From Telmatospirillum sp. J64-1 (lineage in GTDB: Bacteria > Pseudomonadota > Alphaproteobacteria > Rhodospirillales > Magnetospirillaceae), in contig NZ_SBHN01000017.1 in the NCBI RefSeq assembly GCF_006980715.1, positions 1 to 64,000 of the forward strand: a DNA stretch of 64,000 nt, in the 5' to 3' direction. How positions within the stretch are numbered: position 1 is the first letter of the stretch; each line of letters opens with the position of its first letter. Below are positions 1 to 8,229 of the stretch, one piece after another. Under the pieces are notes generated by a model. That model worked only from the letters and a program-made list of their open reading frames with translations. It was not told where the DNA came from and made no database searches. The position numbers and the translations under genes are program-made.

Positions 1-100
1 CCTATCAGAGCCGTGGAAGACCACCACGTCGATAGGTGGCATGTGGAAGTGCGGCAACGCATGAAGCTAAGCCATACTAATCGCTCGACCGGCTTGACCC
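1..100 (+). rRNA. 23S ribosomal RNA, 3' end only
   Basis: The sequence matches the conserved last part of bacterial 23S rRNA (GAAGACCACCACGTCGATAGG, then GAAGCTAAGCCATACTAAT). Only the final 100 or so bases are in the window. The end is estimated from alignment by eye to the E. coli terminus and may be a few bases off. Confidence 0.93.
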
Positions 101-191
101 ATCATCGCAGCGGCAAGCCTGGCGCAACGAACACAAAAGCACTTTCCAGAAGATAACCCGCACGAGGGCCGGATCAGACGCGCGTTTCGAC

Positions 192-309
192 GACCTGGTG
201 GTCATGGCGAGGGGCCTACACCCGATCCCATCCCGAACTCGACCGTGAAAACCCTCAGCGCCGATGGTACTGCGTCTCAAGACGCGGGAGAGTAGGTCGC
301 CGCCAGGTC
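192..309 (+). rRNA. rrf: 5S ribosomal RNA
   Basis: About 118 nt with the complementary ends GACCTGGTGG and CCGCCAGGTC, and the conserved internal blocks CCCGATCCCATCCCGAACTC and GAGAGTAGGTCGCCGCCAGG. It lies about 90 bases after the 23S end, as expected for an rRNA operon. Confidence 0.95.
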
Positions 310-374
310 TTCCAAACGCGCACAAAGAAAAACCTAATCACGATCACGGCGCACCCCCAGCGCCCACACATCAC

Positions 375-452
<78 letters not shown>

Positions 453-481
453 AATTACCAAGCAATATCAACGCTTCAGAC

Positions 482-512
482 GAAAGTCCCGCTCCTCACG
501 GACGGGGCTTTC
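482..512. terminator. Hairpin terminator at left end of the element
   Basis: GAAAGTCCCG pairs with CGGGGCTTTC through one G-T wobble, with an 11-nt loop. It lies downstream of the leftmost leftward gene (stop at 603) and would stop transcription running out of the element toward the tRNA. Confidence 0.55.
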
Positions 513-515
513 AGC

Positions 516-560
516 GTTTTTGGCACAGTTTTGGCACAGTCAGAACCAAGCTGTGCCAAC
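516..560 (+). promoter_or_regulatory. Candidate integrase arm-type sites, left end
   Basis: TTTTTGGCACAG is followed directly by TTTTGGCACAG, and an inverted TGTGCCAA lies at 553-560. The same arrangement occurs at the right end (54152-54280). Paired direct repeats at both ends of an integrated element are typical of tyrosine-integrase arm-binding sites. The function is inferred. Confidence 0.55.
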
Positions 561-602
561 TGCCGACAACAAATCCCGGCAACTCTATGTCCTGCCTGTA
601 CG

Positions 603-1886
603 TCATTCCGGGCTCGCCCAGGCCGGCAACGCATCGAGGTATCTCAGCTCCTCGCGGACCACGGGATCGAGCGCCTCGGGCAGCAGGTGCCGGAGCATCG
701 ACCATTCCTGCGACCGCTCATCAGCCTGTGCTTCGCTGCGATGGCGATGCAGATGTTCCCCCACCTTGGCCTTCAGCAATCCAGCCATTGCCGTGTTCCC
801 TATCAACCGCGTCAGCAGGTCGGTGTAGCCACCGAAGGTGCCGGCATGCAGGTAGGTATTGAGCATCGCCCGGATGTTCGGGTGTCCGCTCGCATAGTTG
901 CGCTCCTTCCCGTTCGCCGCCGCCACGATCGAGAAGGCCGCCGCCACGAGTAGGCTTTGAGGACGTTCAAGGCCATGCAGCGGTGCAGAGTGATCCCATT
1001 TGGCCAGGTCGCTGAACCACGGTCGGCGACGTCGTTCGATCTCCGCGAGGAGCGGCGTCACGATCCGGTCCTCATGATAGGGGAGCTTCGACCTCGGGAT
1101 GGTCAGCTCATCGAACCGGACGAGTTTCGGCGGATCGAAGCCGTCGCCGCTCCGCAGATAACAGTTGAGGACGAGAGTCCGCTGTTCCTTCGACGCCTCG
1201 ACGGCGAGCGGGTCGAGGACGAAGGCGTTTCCCCGGTGCCGGCGAATGACATCGATGAAGCTCTGCTGCACCTGGGCCTTGGTGTCGATCCCGAACAAGA
1301 TCCAAAGCAGCGGCACCCCTTCGCGCTCATAGTGTTTGCACCTGGCCGAAATCTCCGTCTGGAAGGTGCTCGACATCTGGAATTCGACGGCGAAGGCGCC
1401 GAAGCCTTCCCACTCGACATAGACATCCGGGAACCGGCCATGTGCCGTCTCGGTCGGCGGCAGGTATTCGGCCACGGTGTGCCTCACATGGCGCGGGTCG
1501 AGGGCCACAAGCGCCGCCACTTGCTCGCACATCAGCCTATGGAAATCCGATTCTTGACGGCCCTGATACTGAGCGGCGCGGGCATCGTCTGGCACGGTGT
1601 TGCGGCCGTGATACCAGGGGCAACTTGGATCGCTGCCGCTGTAATGCGCGAAGAGTGGGAGGCTGACACCACGTCGTCGCGCCGTCCTTATGTACACGCT
1701 GCCGTCGCATGCCAGGCAACGGGCAACCAAGCCTTCGTTGCCCTGCCTATGATCGGTGATCCGGTCGCGTAACAAGCCCCAGCTATCTTCGGGCATTGCC
1801 ACCAAGTCGTGGGCCGTTACCGGGCCGATCCCATCGACCACGGCGGCTTCGACGATGCGTTGTGGCTTCCTTCCCACGCCGGCCAA
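603..1886 (-). CDS. DUF6035-like protein with CoiA-type nuclease fold
   Basis: A 427-residue protein with TTG as the most upstream start; a GTG start three codons later is also possible. A Cys/His-rich N-terminal section (CLACDG, then a PSCPWYHG stretch) is followed by a core with PDVYVEWEGFGAFAVEFQ and WILFGID. This resembles the PD-(D/E)xK-like region of competence-associated CoiA and DUF6035 proteins. It is probably a cytoplasmic nuclease-like accessory or defence protein. It lies 16 bp after the AbiEii-like toxin gene on the same strand, at the element's left edge, so it may share that operon. The family call is from memory; catalytic activity is not shown. Confidence 0.65.
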   Translation of the reverse strand: MAGVGRKPQRIVEAAVVDGIGPVTAHDLVAMPEDSWGLLRDRITDHRQGNEGLVARCLACDGSVYIRTARRRGVSLPLFAHYSGSDPSCPWYHGRNTVPDDARAAQYQGRQESDFHRLMCEQVAALVALDPRHVRHTVAEYLPPTETAHGRFPDVYVEWEGFGAFAVEFQMSSTFQTEISARCKHYEREGVPLLWILFGIDTKAQVQQSFIDVIRRHRGNAFVLDPLAVEASKEQRTLVLNCYLRSGDGFDPPKLVRFDELTIPRSKLPYHEDRIVTPLLAEIERRRRPWFSDLAKWDHSAPLHGLERPQSLLVAAAFSIVAAANGKERNYASGHPNIRAMLNTYLHAGTFGGYTDLLTRLIGNTAMAGLLKAKVGEHLHRHRSEAQADERSQEWSMLRHLLPEALDPVVREELRYLDALPAWASPE

Positions 1887-1902
1887 CGGGCTGTCGCCTC
1901 CT

Positions 1903-2661
1903 CTACGTCAGTCCGTATGCTGAGCGGAGGAGCGCAAGCGCTTCGTCGCGGGTGAACGGCACGTCAAAGGCTTTCGGGTCGAGCGCTTCGTCCGCTTGCG
2001 CCAGTTCGACAAAGCGCCCGAGGTCGGTGCGGATGGGGCCGGATATCTCGACCGAGGCACCGCGCGGTAGGAGCTGCACCAACCGGAAGACGTCATTGCG
2101 GTGTTTCTTGATGTTCTTGCCGTCCACTTTCTCGCCAGCATCGGAACGCGCCTTGAGATCAAGAAATGCGCGCGCCTTGAAGGGGATCAGCAGCGTCTCA
2201 TCGATGATCGTCACGCCATCCAGCTTCCGCTTTGCTGCCTGGAGTGCCTCGTAATAGCCCTCGTCGAGCAGGATCGCGGAAAGGCTGACAACATCCTCTT
2301 CCACAGGAATCGGCGTCAGAGCGGCATCTTCAGGAAGGTCGAGCGTTCCCGGCTTGCGCGAGAACAGCTCGATCATGAAGGGGAAGCTCTGGTCGGTCGG
2401 CTTGTGAAAGCGATAGAACTCCTTCTCTCCGTCGCTGCGCTCCCGAGCCTGGTATCCGCCTGCATCGAGAAACGCCCTGAAGACTTTTCCGAATGCGGCA
2501 TCGACCACCTCGACACAGAGCACCATGTCGATGTCCTTCGTCGCCCGGAAACCGAGACCGGCCGCGTCGAACAGCAGGTCGCAGGCGGCGCCGCCGATGA
2601 TGGCGTATTGCTCTTCATGCCCTGCGAAATGCTCGCGAAACTTATCTATTCCTACAACCAC
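1903..2661 (-). CDS. AbiEii-like nucleotidyltransferase toxin
   Basis: A 252-residue protein starting at GTG, whose first 10 bp overlap the end of the preceding gene, a sign of translational coupling. The N-terminal motif IIGGAACDLLF followed by TKDIDMVL matches the GG...D-x-D nucleotidyltransferase core of the AbiEii/MenT family. Those enzymes transfer nucleotides to tRNA and act as type IV-like toxins or abortive-infection effectors. The upstream HTH-containing partner fits the antitoxin/regulator position. The length is shorter than lactococcal AbiEii but normal for proteobacterial relatives. A housekeeping nucleotidyltransferase is less likely in this setting. Confidence 0.72.
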   Translation of the reverse strand: MVVGIDKFREHFAGHEEQYAIIGGAACDLLFDAAGLGFRATKDIDMVLCVEVVDAAFGKVFRAFLDAGGYQARERSDGEKEFYRFHKPTDQSFPFMIELFSRKPGTLDLPEDAALTPIPVEEDVVSLSAILLDEGYYEALQAAKRKLDGVTIIDETLLIPFKARAFLDLKARSDAGEKVDGKNIKKHRNDVFRLVQLLPRGASVEISGPIRTDLGRFVELAQADEALDPKAFDVPFTRDEALALLRSAYGLT

Positions 2662-3680
2662 GGCAGCCCCTCCACTAATCGTTCCGCGGCCGCGGCCACG
2701 CGCTCATCGCTGTGATCCTTGAACTGCGCATAGAGCGACAGTGGATCGACGGTCGGCATGTCGGATAACCCGGCAGGGTCGTAGGACCAAGTTTCCACCA
2801 TGTAGTCAGCGTCATGCCTGTCCGTCTCGACCAGCCCGCGATCGCGAGCGAGGGTTTTCCAGTCACTTGCCGCTATCGCGTAGGCATCCATGCGCGGCCT
2901 CGATAGATCGGTCAGCTCAGCAAGTGCGCTCTCACCGGCGGTTTTCAGGGGCGCTCCCACGAAATTACCTTTGACGAACTTCACGGCCCGAACGGGGCTT
3001 CGCAGGTGGTCACGCGCCACATCAAGAAGCTGGCGGCCGGACGCTTTGAATCGAATATGCCGTTCTTTCCCGTGCTTTTCGGTCTCCGCCAACCGGACGG
3101 CGACCAAATCATCGAAGGCGCGGCCAATCGACATGGCCGAGTAGTGCAGCCGTTTGGCAATCAGCGAAGGCGTGAAGGCGTTCTCGTCGGGTCGTAAGAG
3201 GTGGTGGAAGAGGACGGCCTGTGCAGCCGGGGACAAGCCATCCGCATCCTGGAGCTTCGGCGCGCGAAAGTGCTCCCGGAGGTCCATGGCAAGATCCGGG
3301 ATATAGAGCTGATTGCCCGGCACGACGAAGGCGACACCATGGCTGAGAAGGCGCGACCGATTGTGTGCGCTGAGGGAGGGCGCTGCGAACACGACAACGG
3401 CTTCTATCGCGGAGCGAACCAAGCCAACGTGTTTGGCGATATCCGACGGCGTTGCCAAGTTCTCCCGAGCGGCAACGAATATGCAGCGCTTGCCGGCAAT
3501 CTGAGCTTCATAGAGCTTGTAAGTGCGTTCCAGGAATGAAGGGAGCGCGAAGGTGCCACCAATCTCCGTCACACGGATTCGGTCATGCAGGGTTTCCCCG
3601 AGATAGCGCTCCAGCGCCTCGGCGAACGGCTCTTCCATGATGGTGCGCTGTTTATCTAACATCGATGTGCATAGTAACAC
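2652..3680 (-). CDS. HTH regulator/antitoxin partner of the AbiEii-like toxin
   Basis: Up to 342 residues. The open frame begins at 3680, but that falls inside a palindrome, so translation more likely starts at the ATG at 3662 or 3638. No strong ribosome site favours either. The middle (around residues 155-215) reads like a MarR/winged-helix domain (AQAVLFHHLL...FTPSLIAKRLHYSAMSIGRAFDDLV). The N-terminal half resembles restriction-endonuclease-like regulators found beside AbiEii proteins. It probably represses its own operon and neutralises the downstream toxin. The gene order, 10-bp overlap and upstream operator support a toxin/antitoxin module. Confidence 0.62.
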   Translation of the reverse strand: MLLCTSMLDKQRTIMEEPFAEALERYLGETLHDRIRVTEIGGTFALPSFLERTYKLYEAQIAGKRCIFVAARENLATPSDIAKHVGLVRSAIEAVVVFAAPSLSAHNRSRLLSHGVAFVVPGNQLYIPDLAMDLREHFRAPKLQDADGLSPAAQAVLFHHLLRPDENAFTPSLIAKRLHYSAMSIGRAFDDLVAVRLAETEKHGKERHIRFKASGRQLLDVARDHLRSPVRAVKFVKGNFVGAPLKTAGESALAELTDLSRPRMDAYAIAASDWKTLARDRGLVETDRHDADYMVETWSYDPAGLSDMPTVDPLSLYAQFKDHSDERVAAAAERLVEGLPWL

Positions 3681-3691
3681 TGTTAGTGTTA
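3675..3691. promoter_or_regulatory. Palindromic operator upstream of the AbiE-like pair
   Basis: TAACACT-GTT-AGTGTTA is a perfect 7-bp inverted repeat. CTGTTAGTG occurs again 25 bp away (3680-3688 and 3705-3713), about 2.4 helical turns. This is a likely binding site for the autoregulatory HTH protein. Confidence 0.55.
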
Positions 3692-3831
3692 GCGTGCAAT
3701 ATAGCTGTTAGTGATCTGACGACGCTCAGGGGCGCAGCCCCGTCCGCCCCACCAAACCCCTCTGGCGGATGTCAATTTCTGCCCGCGTTACCAATCTCGT
3801 ATGATAGGGTAAAAAGAACAAACGATGAACT

Positions 3832-4812
3832 GTGAGGTTTCGCCATCGAATGAAGACCGCGCGTCCGCCAGCAACTGCCGCTAGTCAGACAGGCTCGCTT
3901 AAGCACACCATCGACCGGCTTCGCGAGACCATCGAGCGGACAGCTCCGCGCCCCTCCATGCGCCCAGCCCCGGCGAACGACAACCAGCCGGACTTCTTCG
4001 TTCCCTCGCTCTGCGACATTCCCGTCAAGGACGGTATCGGTCTGATGGACATCGCCGTGTTCCGGCTCTCGAAAAGCCAGACGCGGAAGGGCGATACGAT
4101 CCGCTACGAACTTGCCGACGCGGTCGTGGAGGTGAAGGGCGGCGCCGACGGCATGGCTACGGTCTATGACTATGACATCGTCCTGATGATGATCAGTCAC
4201 CTGGCCGACGCCATGCGGCGGTACCGCGCCGGCCTTGGTGAAATGCCCTCGGCAAAGTTCCGTCCGCACAGCGCCGAGATATTCAAGTTCTGCCGCATGC
4301 CCTTCGGCGGCCGCCAATACGAGGCGTTGGAGCAGGCCCTCGACAGGCTGCAAGGCACCTACATCAAGATTTCGGTCAACGACCGCCGGAAGGCCGGCCG
4401 GCGTGCCGGATACTTTCCACTCATCGCCGGCGCTACCGTCGCGACGCGCACCGACACGGGCCGGGTCGGGTCTTTGGAGATCACCATCCCCGACTGGATT
4501 TATCAGGGTGTGACCGGCCACCAGAAGCCTGAGATTCTGACGGTCAACGCCGACTACTTCCTCATCAGAAAGGGCTTGGCCCGATTCATCTATCGCCTCG
4601 CCCGCAAAGCGGCTGGCACCGGTGAGGCGGCGTACTCCTTCGAGACCGTGCATGCCCGTTGCGGGACGACGCGGCAGCTCAAGAAGTTCGCCCACGAGCT
4701 GCGTCAGCTCATCGCGGCCAACGACCTGCCAGACTATGAACTGGCCGAGGGCAATGGCAAGGACGGTCCCCTTCTGCTCATCACGTCCCGAGCCAGCCGC
4801 GCCGCAGCCTGA
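3832..4812 (+). CDS. repA: RPA-family plasmid replication initiator
   Basis: A 326-residue protein from GTG (ATG at 3850 is an alternative). It has the hallmarks of the RPA (pfam10134-type) initiators of alphaproteobacterial plasmids: IGLMDIAVFRLSK near residue 70, DYDIVLMMISHL, then FPLIAGATV, IPDWIYQGV and LARFIYRLARKAAG, consistent with tandem winged helices. It should bind the iterons that begin 11 bp after its stop codon and open the origin with DnaA. A complete initiator in a tRNA-integrated element suggests an autonomously replicating phase after excision, or descent from a plasmid. Confidence 0.86.
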   Translation: MRFRHRMKTARPPATAASQTGSLKHTIDRLRETIERTAPRPSMRPAPANDNQPDFFVPSLCDIPVKDGIGLMDIAVFRLSKSQTRKGDTIRYELADAVVEVKGGADGMATVYDYDIVLMMISHLADAMRRYRAGLGEMPSAKFRPHSAEIFKFCRMPFGGRQYEALEQALDRLQGTYIKISVNDRRKAGRRAGYFPLIAGATVATRTDTGRVGSLEITIPDWIYQGVTGHQKPEILTVNADYFLIRKGLARFIYRLARKAAGTGEAAYSFETVHARCGTTRQLKKFAHELRQLIAANDLPDYELAEGNGKDGPLLLITSRASRAAA

Positions 4813-4822
4813 TCCTTCTGGA

Positions 4823-4972
4823 GTCCGCAATAGACAGTCCCACGACCTTTCCGCGCGTAGCCGCGCGTCTGAAATCGCGCCCTGTGGATAGGCTGTCTAT
4901 TGCGGACCCGTCACTGTCCATTGCGGACCGAAGTGCTGTCTATTGCGGACCGGAGCCTGTCTATTGCGGACC
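4823..4972 (+). repeat. Iterons of the RepA replicon
   Basis: Four direct copies of CTGTCTATTGCGGACC lie at 4893-4908, 4914-4929 (one C for T), 4936-4951 and 4957-4972, spaced 21-22 bp or two helical turns. An inverted copy without the final C sits at 4823-4837, right after repA. This is the standard layout of iteron-controlled origins; the inverted copy may take part in repA autoregulation or handcuffing. Confidence 0.88.
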
Positions 4973-5082
4973 CGGTTATCCACTGATCGAGGCGGATTGC
5001 CAAGATTTCCGATGATCAGACGAGTCTAAAACTAATTAAAACAAATATTGAAACGATTAAAACGCAGTCGCTTGTGGATAAC
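4881..5082. other. oriV: Probable replication origin (oriV)
   Basis: The iterons are bracketed by DnaA-box-like sequences: TGTGGATAG at 4883, TTATCCACT at 4976 and a perfect TGTGGATAA at 5074-5082. Between the last two boxes is an A/T-rich stretch (about 5026-5062) suited to strand opening in a GC-rich genome. From 5083 to 5353 I see no further gene or clear signal. Confidence 0.75.
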
Positions 5083-5353
5083 TCGGCGGTCCAACCTGCC
5101 TGGTCTCGACCAGTTCTTCTTCGGCAACGCCGACCTCTTTTGTGCATGCGGAGGGGTGCCCAATGCCATCGGCGGCATTCCGTCGGACACAGCGAAGGCG
5201 CTGTGCGGCCGGCAAAGGGGCTCTCGAATGGGGTCCAGATGGTGATGCCGGTAGCATGCTGTTGGCAAACCGCTTGCAAGCCTGACCAGGAGCAACCTGT
5301 CGTGTTTGGCAGTCCTTCTGACTGCGGCAAGGAGGTCCGTTCCAGTTCTCGGT

Positions 5354-5584
5354 TCAGGCGTTATCCTGACCAGACTGCCTGTCTTCACGCTTTGCCTTCT
5401 GGATTTCCTGATACTGCCGGGACTGCTCCGCAATCTGCTCTGATCGCGCCCGAGCCGCATTGCGTCCCTCATCGAACTGCTCGCGCCAGCTTTTCGACTT
5501 TGGCAGGCGCCTCAGATACCAGCGCATGAAGAGATAGCAGAGCGGCGCGGCAATAAGCGCGGCTATGATCAGACTTCCACTCAT
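5354..5584 (-). CDS. Small membrane-anchored protein downstream of traG
   Basis: A 76-residue protein taken from the ATG at 5584, which has GAGG ten bases upstream; the frame is open further up without a better start. Residues 2-20 form one hydrophobic helix (SGSLIIAALIAAPLCYLFM). The rest is a charged, probably helical cytoplasmic tail. It follows the TraG-like gene on the same strand by about 90 bp and could supply the membrane anchor that this TraG lacks. No family is recognised. Confidence 0.5.
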   Translation of the reverse strand: MSGSLIIAALIAAPLCYLFMRWYLRRLPKSKSWREQFDEGRNAARARSEQIAEQSRQYQEIQKAKREDRQSGQDNA

Positions 5585-5674
5585 CCTTTTGACCTCGCTA
5601 TTCTGGCGGCGGCGCGTTCGCTCCCGCCGCATCGGTTTTGAAGGGGCGCGAGGCGCAACAGGAGCCGTTTCTGT

Positions 5675-7690
5675 TCATTCGTCGAAGCTCGGCGGTGTCG
5701 GAGGGCGGCGCGGCGGCTCCGATGATCCAGCGGGCCGCTCAGGCGCTCCGCCGTCCCCTTCATCGGCATTCTTGGTTGCCTCGGGCGTATCGGCCTTGCG
5801 GGCGCGCATGCGCGCTTGCAGTGCGGCCAACTCCGCCTGGTATTCGGCATCCCCTTGCAGATCGGCGTCTTCCGGCGATGCTGCGACGGGTGCTTCCGCC
5901 TCAGGCTCTTCGTCGTTCGGCTCAGGCTCCATGGCTGGGGTTGGTTCAGGGCGCGGGGCTCGGTGTATCTCCTCGCCAAATTTGCTTTTCTGCTCGATCA
6001 CCCAGTCTTGCAGATCCTCATCGGCATAGTGGGGCTTGAACATCCGGGCGCGGATCGTCAGCCCATCCTGGATAATGACGCAGTCCTCGCGGAACTCAGG
6101 CCCCATCAGTTGCTGTGGCGAGGCCACCCAGTCTTCGCCGCCCCACAGGTCCTTGCGCTTGCCGAGGCGGTTCGCGACATGCTCCGCCGTCGTCTGATCA
6201 TTCGGGCGGAAATAAACCTGACAGCGGCAGTTGGCGATGAGGCTCTCCCATTTCTGGTAGACCTCCTTCAGCTGCGCCATGTCCTGGGTGAACAGCCACA
6301 GCCGGATGCGGTAGCTCCGCGTGATCGCAACCGCGTCCTCGATAATGCGCATGTAGCCGAGCTGCGGCATCTCGTCGAAATAGAACGTCATCGGCCAGTT
6401 GGGATAGCTCTTTGGCAGGTCCGCGTCGGTCGCGTTCTCCTCGTCGAGCATCCTGCGGACGCGGATCGCTTCGCTCAGATGCTGGCCCAGCATGACGCGC
6501 AGCACCGTGCGCATCGAACTCATCTTCTCCGGCGACACGATCAGGTAGATCGTAGCTGCCCGGCCGACTTGGGCCTCCTCAGCTTCTTCGTCGTAGTACC
6601 AGCCCGGTGGGCGGCCGGCCTTCGCAGCCTGCATGACGCAACTGTTGTCCTCGCGGAGAATGGTCTCCACCGACCAGCCCGGTGTCGAGCTGGACGTCAC
6701 CGCCACCACATCATCGGACCGCCATACCGCAAGCTGTGTGCGCAGCGTCGTCGTAATCGAGGCGCGCAGCGCCTCCGATTGCGTCTCGATGATGTTGCCC
6801 AGCTCTTGCAGTCGTTCGTCGTCGGAGCCTTGCAGGTCCTCGACCATGGCGTCGAAATCGGCCTTGCTCGCCGCCAGCAGGCGGCAGACTTCGCGCATGT
6901 TGCGGCGCTCGCGCGGCCGGCGGTGCATGACGTAGAAGATCAGCCCGGTCAGCAGGTCGCGGGCGGCATCGTCCCAGAACGGCTCCTTGCTCTGCGGCAC
7001 CACCAGCAATTCGGCGAGAAGCCGCGCGTCGTCCCAGCCCTTCACCCGGTCGAGCGGGTTGTAGCAGTCGGAATCGGGCTCGCCCGGCGCCCATTTGTAG
7101 ACCTGGCCGTAAAGGTCCCGACGCCACGCCGTCTCCCGGTAGTTTTCGCCTTTGGGGTCGAGCACCACCACCGGCCCCTCGAACTCCAGCAGCGTGCGCA
7201 GGATGAAGCGCTGGCCCTTGCCCGAGCCGGTCGGCGCCACCGTCAGCAGGTGGCCTTCGCCGTGAAACAGGACCGGCAGCCTCACGTCCTCGCCATTCGA
7301 CCGCTGCCTCGGCATGTAGCCCAGCTCCAGCCTGTCCACCGGAAATGGCGTGCCCTTGCGCGAGAATATCCCCACCCGCAGCAGATCGTCGTCGCTCGCC
7401 CATGCCTGCGCTTGTCCGAGGTGCTGGATGCGGTCGCGGTTCGCCTTGGTCATCATCGGGATGGCCTGGCGCAGCGTGGTGCGGGCCTCCTCGATATGGC
7501 CTTGCAATAGGTTGCGGTAGAGAATGTCCCTGTAGACCGAGTCGAGCTGAGGGTCGCGGACGACCATCTTGAACGCCTCGCGCCATGCCGGGTCGAGGGT
7601 CTCCAGCAGCAGGTGCACGGGCGACTTGCCGGCGTCCGGGTCTACCGGCCGGTCTTTCTTTCCACCCCCGAACAGCTTGCCGAACACCAT
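5675..7690 (-). CDS. TraG/VirD4-like coupling ATPase without transmembrane domain
   Basis: A 671-residue protein from the ATG at 7690, preceded by GGAGG. The open frame extends 114 codons upstream, but that sequence is unlike protein. It shows a Walker A motif (APTGSGKGQ), a Walker B (TFYFDEMPQLG) and the family blocks VVVLDPKGENYR and WLFTQDMAQL, so it belongs to the type IV coupling/TraD-TraG ATPases. Classical members start with two membrane helices. This one starts with a glycine/lysine-rich segment and a helical region, so it is probably soluble. The C-terminus is an acidic proline-rich tail. It lies apart from the relaxase genes. Confidence 0.85.
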   Translation of the reverse strand: MVFGKLFGGGKKDRPVDPDAGKSPVHLLLETLDPAWREAFKMVVRDPQLDSVYRDILYRNLLQGHIEEARTTLRQAIPMMTKANRDRIQHLGQAQAWASDDDLLRVGIFSRKGTPFPVDRLELGYMPRQRSNGEDVRLPVLFHGEGHLLTVAPTGSGKGQRFILRTLLEFEGPVVVLDPKGENYRETAWRRDLYGQVYKWAPGEPDSDCYNPLDRVKGWDDARLLAELLVVPQSKEPFWDDAARDLLTGLIFYVMHRRPRERRNMREVCRLLAASKADFDAMVEDLQGSDDERLQELGNIIETQSEALRASITTTLRTQLAVWRSDDVVAVTSSSTPGWSVETILREDNSCVMQAAKAGRPPGWYYDEEAEEAQVGRAATIYLIVSPEKMSSMRTVLRVMLGQHLSEAIRVRRMLDEENATDADLPKSYPNWPMTFYFDEMPQLGYMRIIEDAVAITRSYRIRLWLFTQDMAQLKEVYQKWESLIANCRCQVYFRPNDQTTAEHVANRLGKRKDLWGGEDWVASPQQLMGPEFREDCVIIQDGLTIRARMFKPHYADEDLQDWVIEQKSKFGEEIHRAPRPEPTPAMEPEPNDEEPEAEAPVAASPEDADLQGDAEYQAELAALQARMRARKADTPEATKNADEGDGGAPERPAGSSEPPRRPPTPPSFDE

Positions 7691-8040
7691 CCGCCCTCCG
7701 CCAGCAGACCAGACCCCCTTTTGTTCTGTCGATTCCTTGTACCCCGATTTGGCTGATCTTCCTATGACTTGAGTGCTGCCCGAGGTTGACGTTTCAGCTA
7801 CGCCGCGCCTGTCAGGCGGTGATTGTTGCCGGCGGCCATAAGCCCTCGATGCCTTGCGCCAATGGGCATCGTGACAGTCTCCCAAATGGCCCCGCCGCCC
7901 CCTGACGGTGGGGCTGTTCGGTCTCCGGGCTCCAACTCTCCCGTTGGCGAGGTTCCTCTGATCCTTGCCGCTGACCGCAGCCCACGAGCCGTCCTCAGTT
8001 GTGGCTGACCTGGCAGGGTCGCCGTGCGGCACAACGGTGG
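7691..8040. other. Intergenic region between divergent traG-like and ardC genes
   Basis: About 350 bp with no supported gene. It must hold the promoter of the leftward traG-like gene. Its right part leads into the structured leader of ardC. Confidence 0.5.
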
Positions 8041-8229
8041 TCGGTCAGTTTCTTCCCCTGCGGCCGAGGCCGCATTCCTCGCGGGCGCTGCGCGATCCAA
8101 GAAACAGTCCGCCCGCCGTCTTCCGGTTCCCTCCAGCCCTCTCGGGTGCGCCGCCCGTCTTGCCCCTGCCTCTCCGGTCGCCATCGAACGGCCGCGATGG
8201 GCGCGGTCGCAAAGACAAGGAGAGGAACC
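8041..8229 (+). promoter_or_regulatory. Structured leader L1 (ardC)
   Basis: This is a member of a family of leaders repeated upstream of several genes. The outer stem CAGTTTCTT/AAGAAACAG has a single A-A mismatch. It encloses a short GC hairpin (TGCGGCC/GGCCGCA). A second hairpin just before the ribosome site is GGCCGCG/CGCGGTC. The leader ends in AAGGAGAGGAACC before the ATG. Confidence 0.7.

Noticed and set aside
77-325. Leftward open frame across the 23S/5S region
   Set aside because: It lies over the rRNA genes and reads as composition-driven sequence.
3772-4830. Long leftward open frame opposite repA
   Set aside because: RepA on the plus strand has clear family motifs; the antisense frame is a high-GC shadow.
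5032-5529. Several overlapping frames on both strands near the replication origin
   Set aside because: Low-complexity Arg/Pro/Ser translations without ribosome sites, overlapping the origin's DnaA box.
5816-7510. 564-codon rightward frame opposite the TraG-like gene
   Set aside because: Pure His/Arg/Gln/Leu-rich shadow of a well-supported coding strand.
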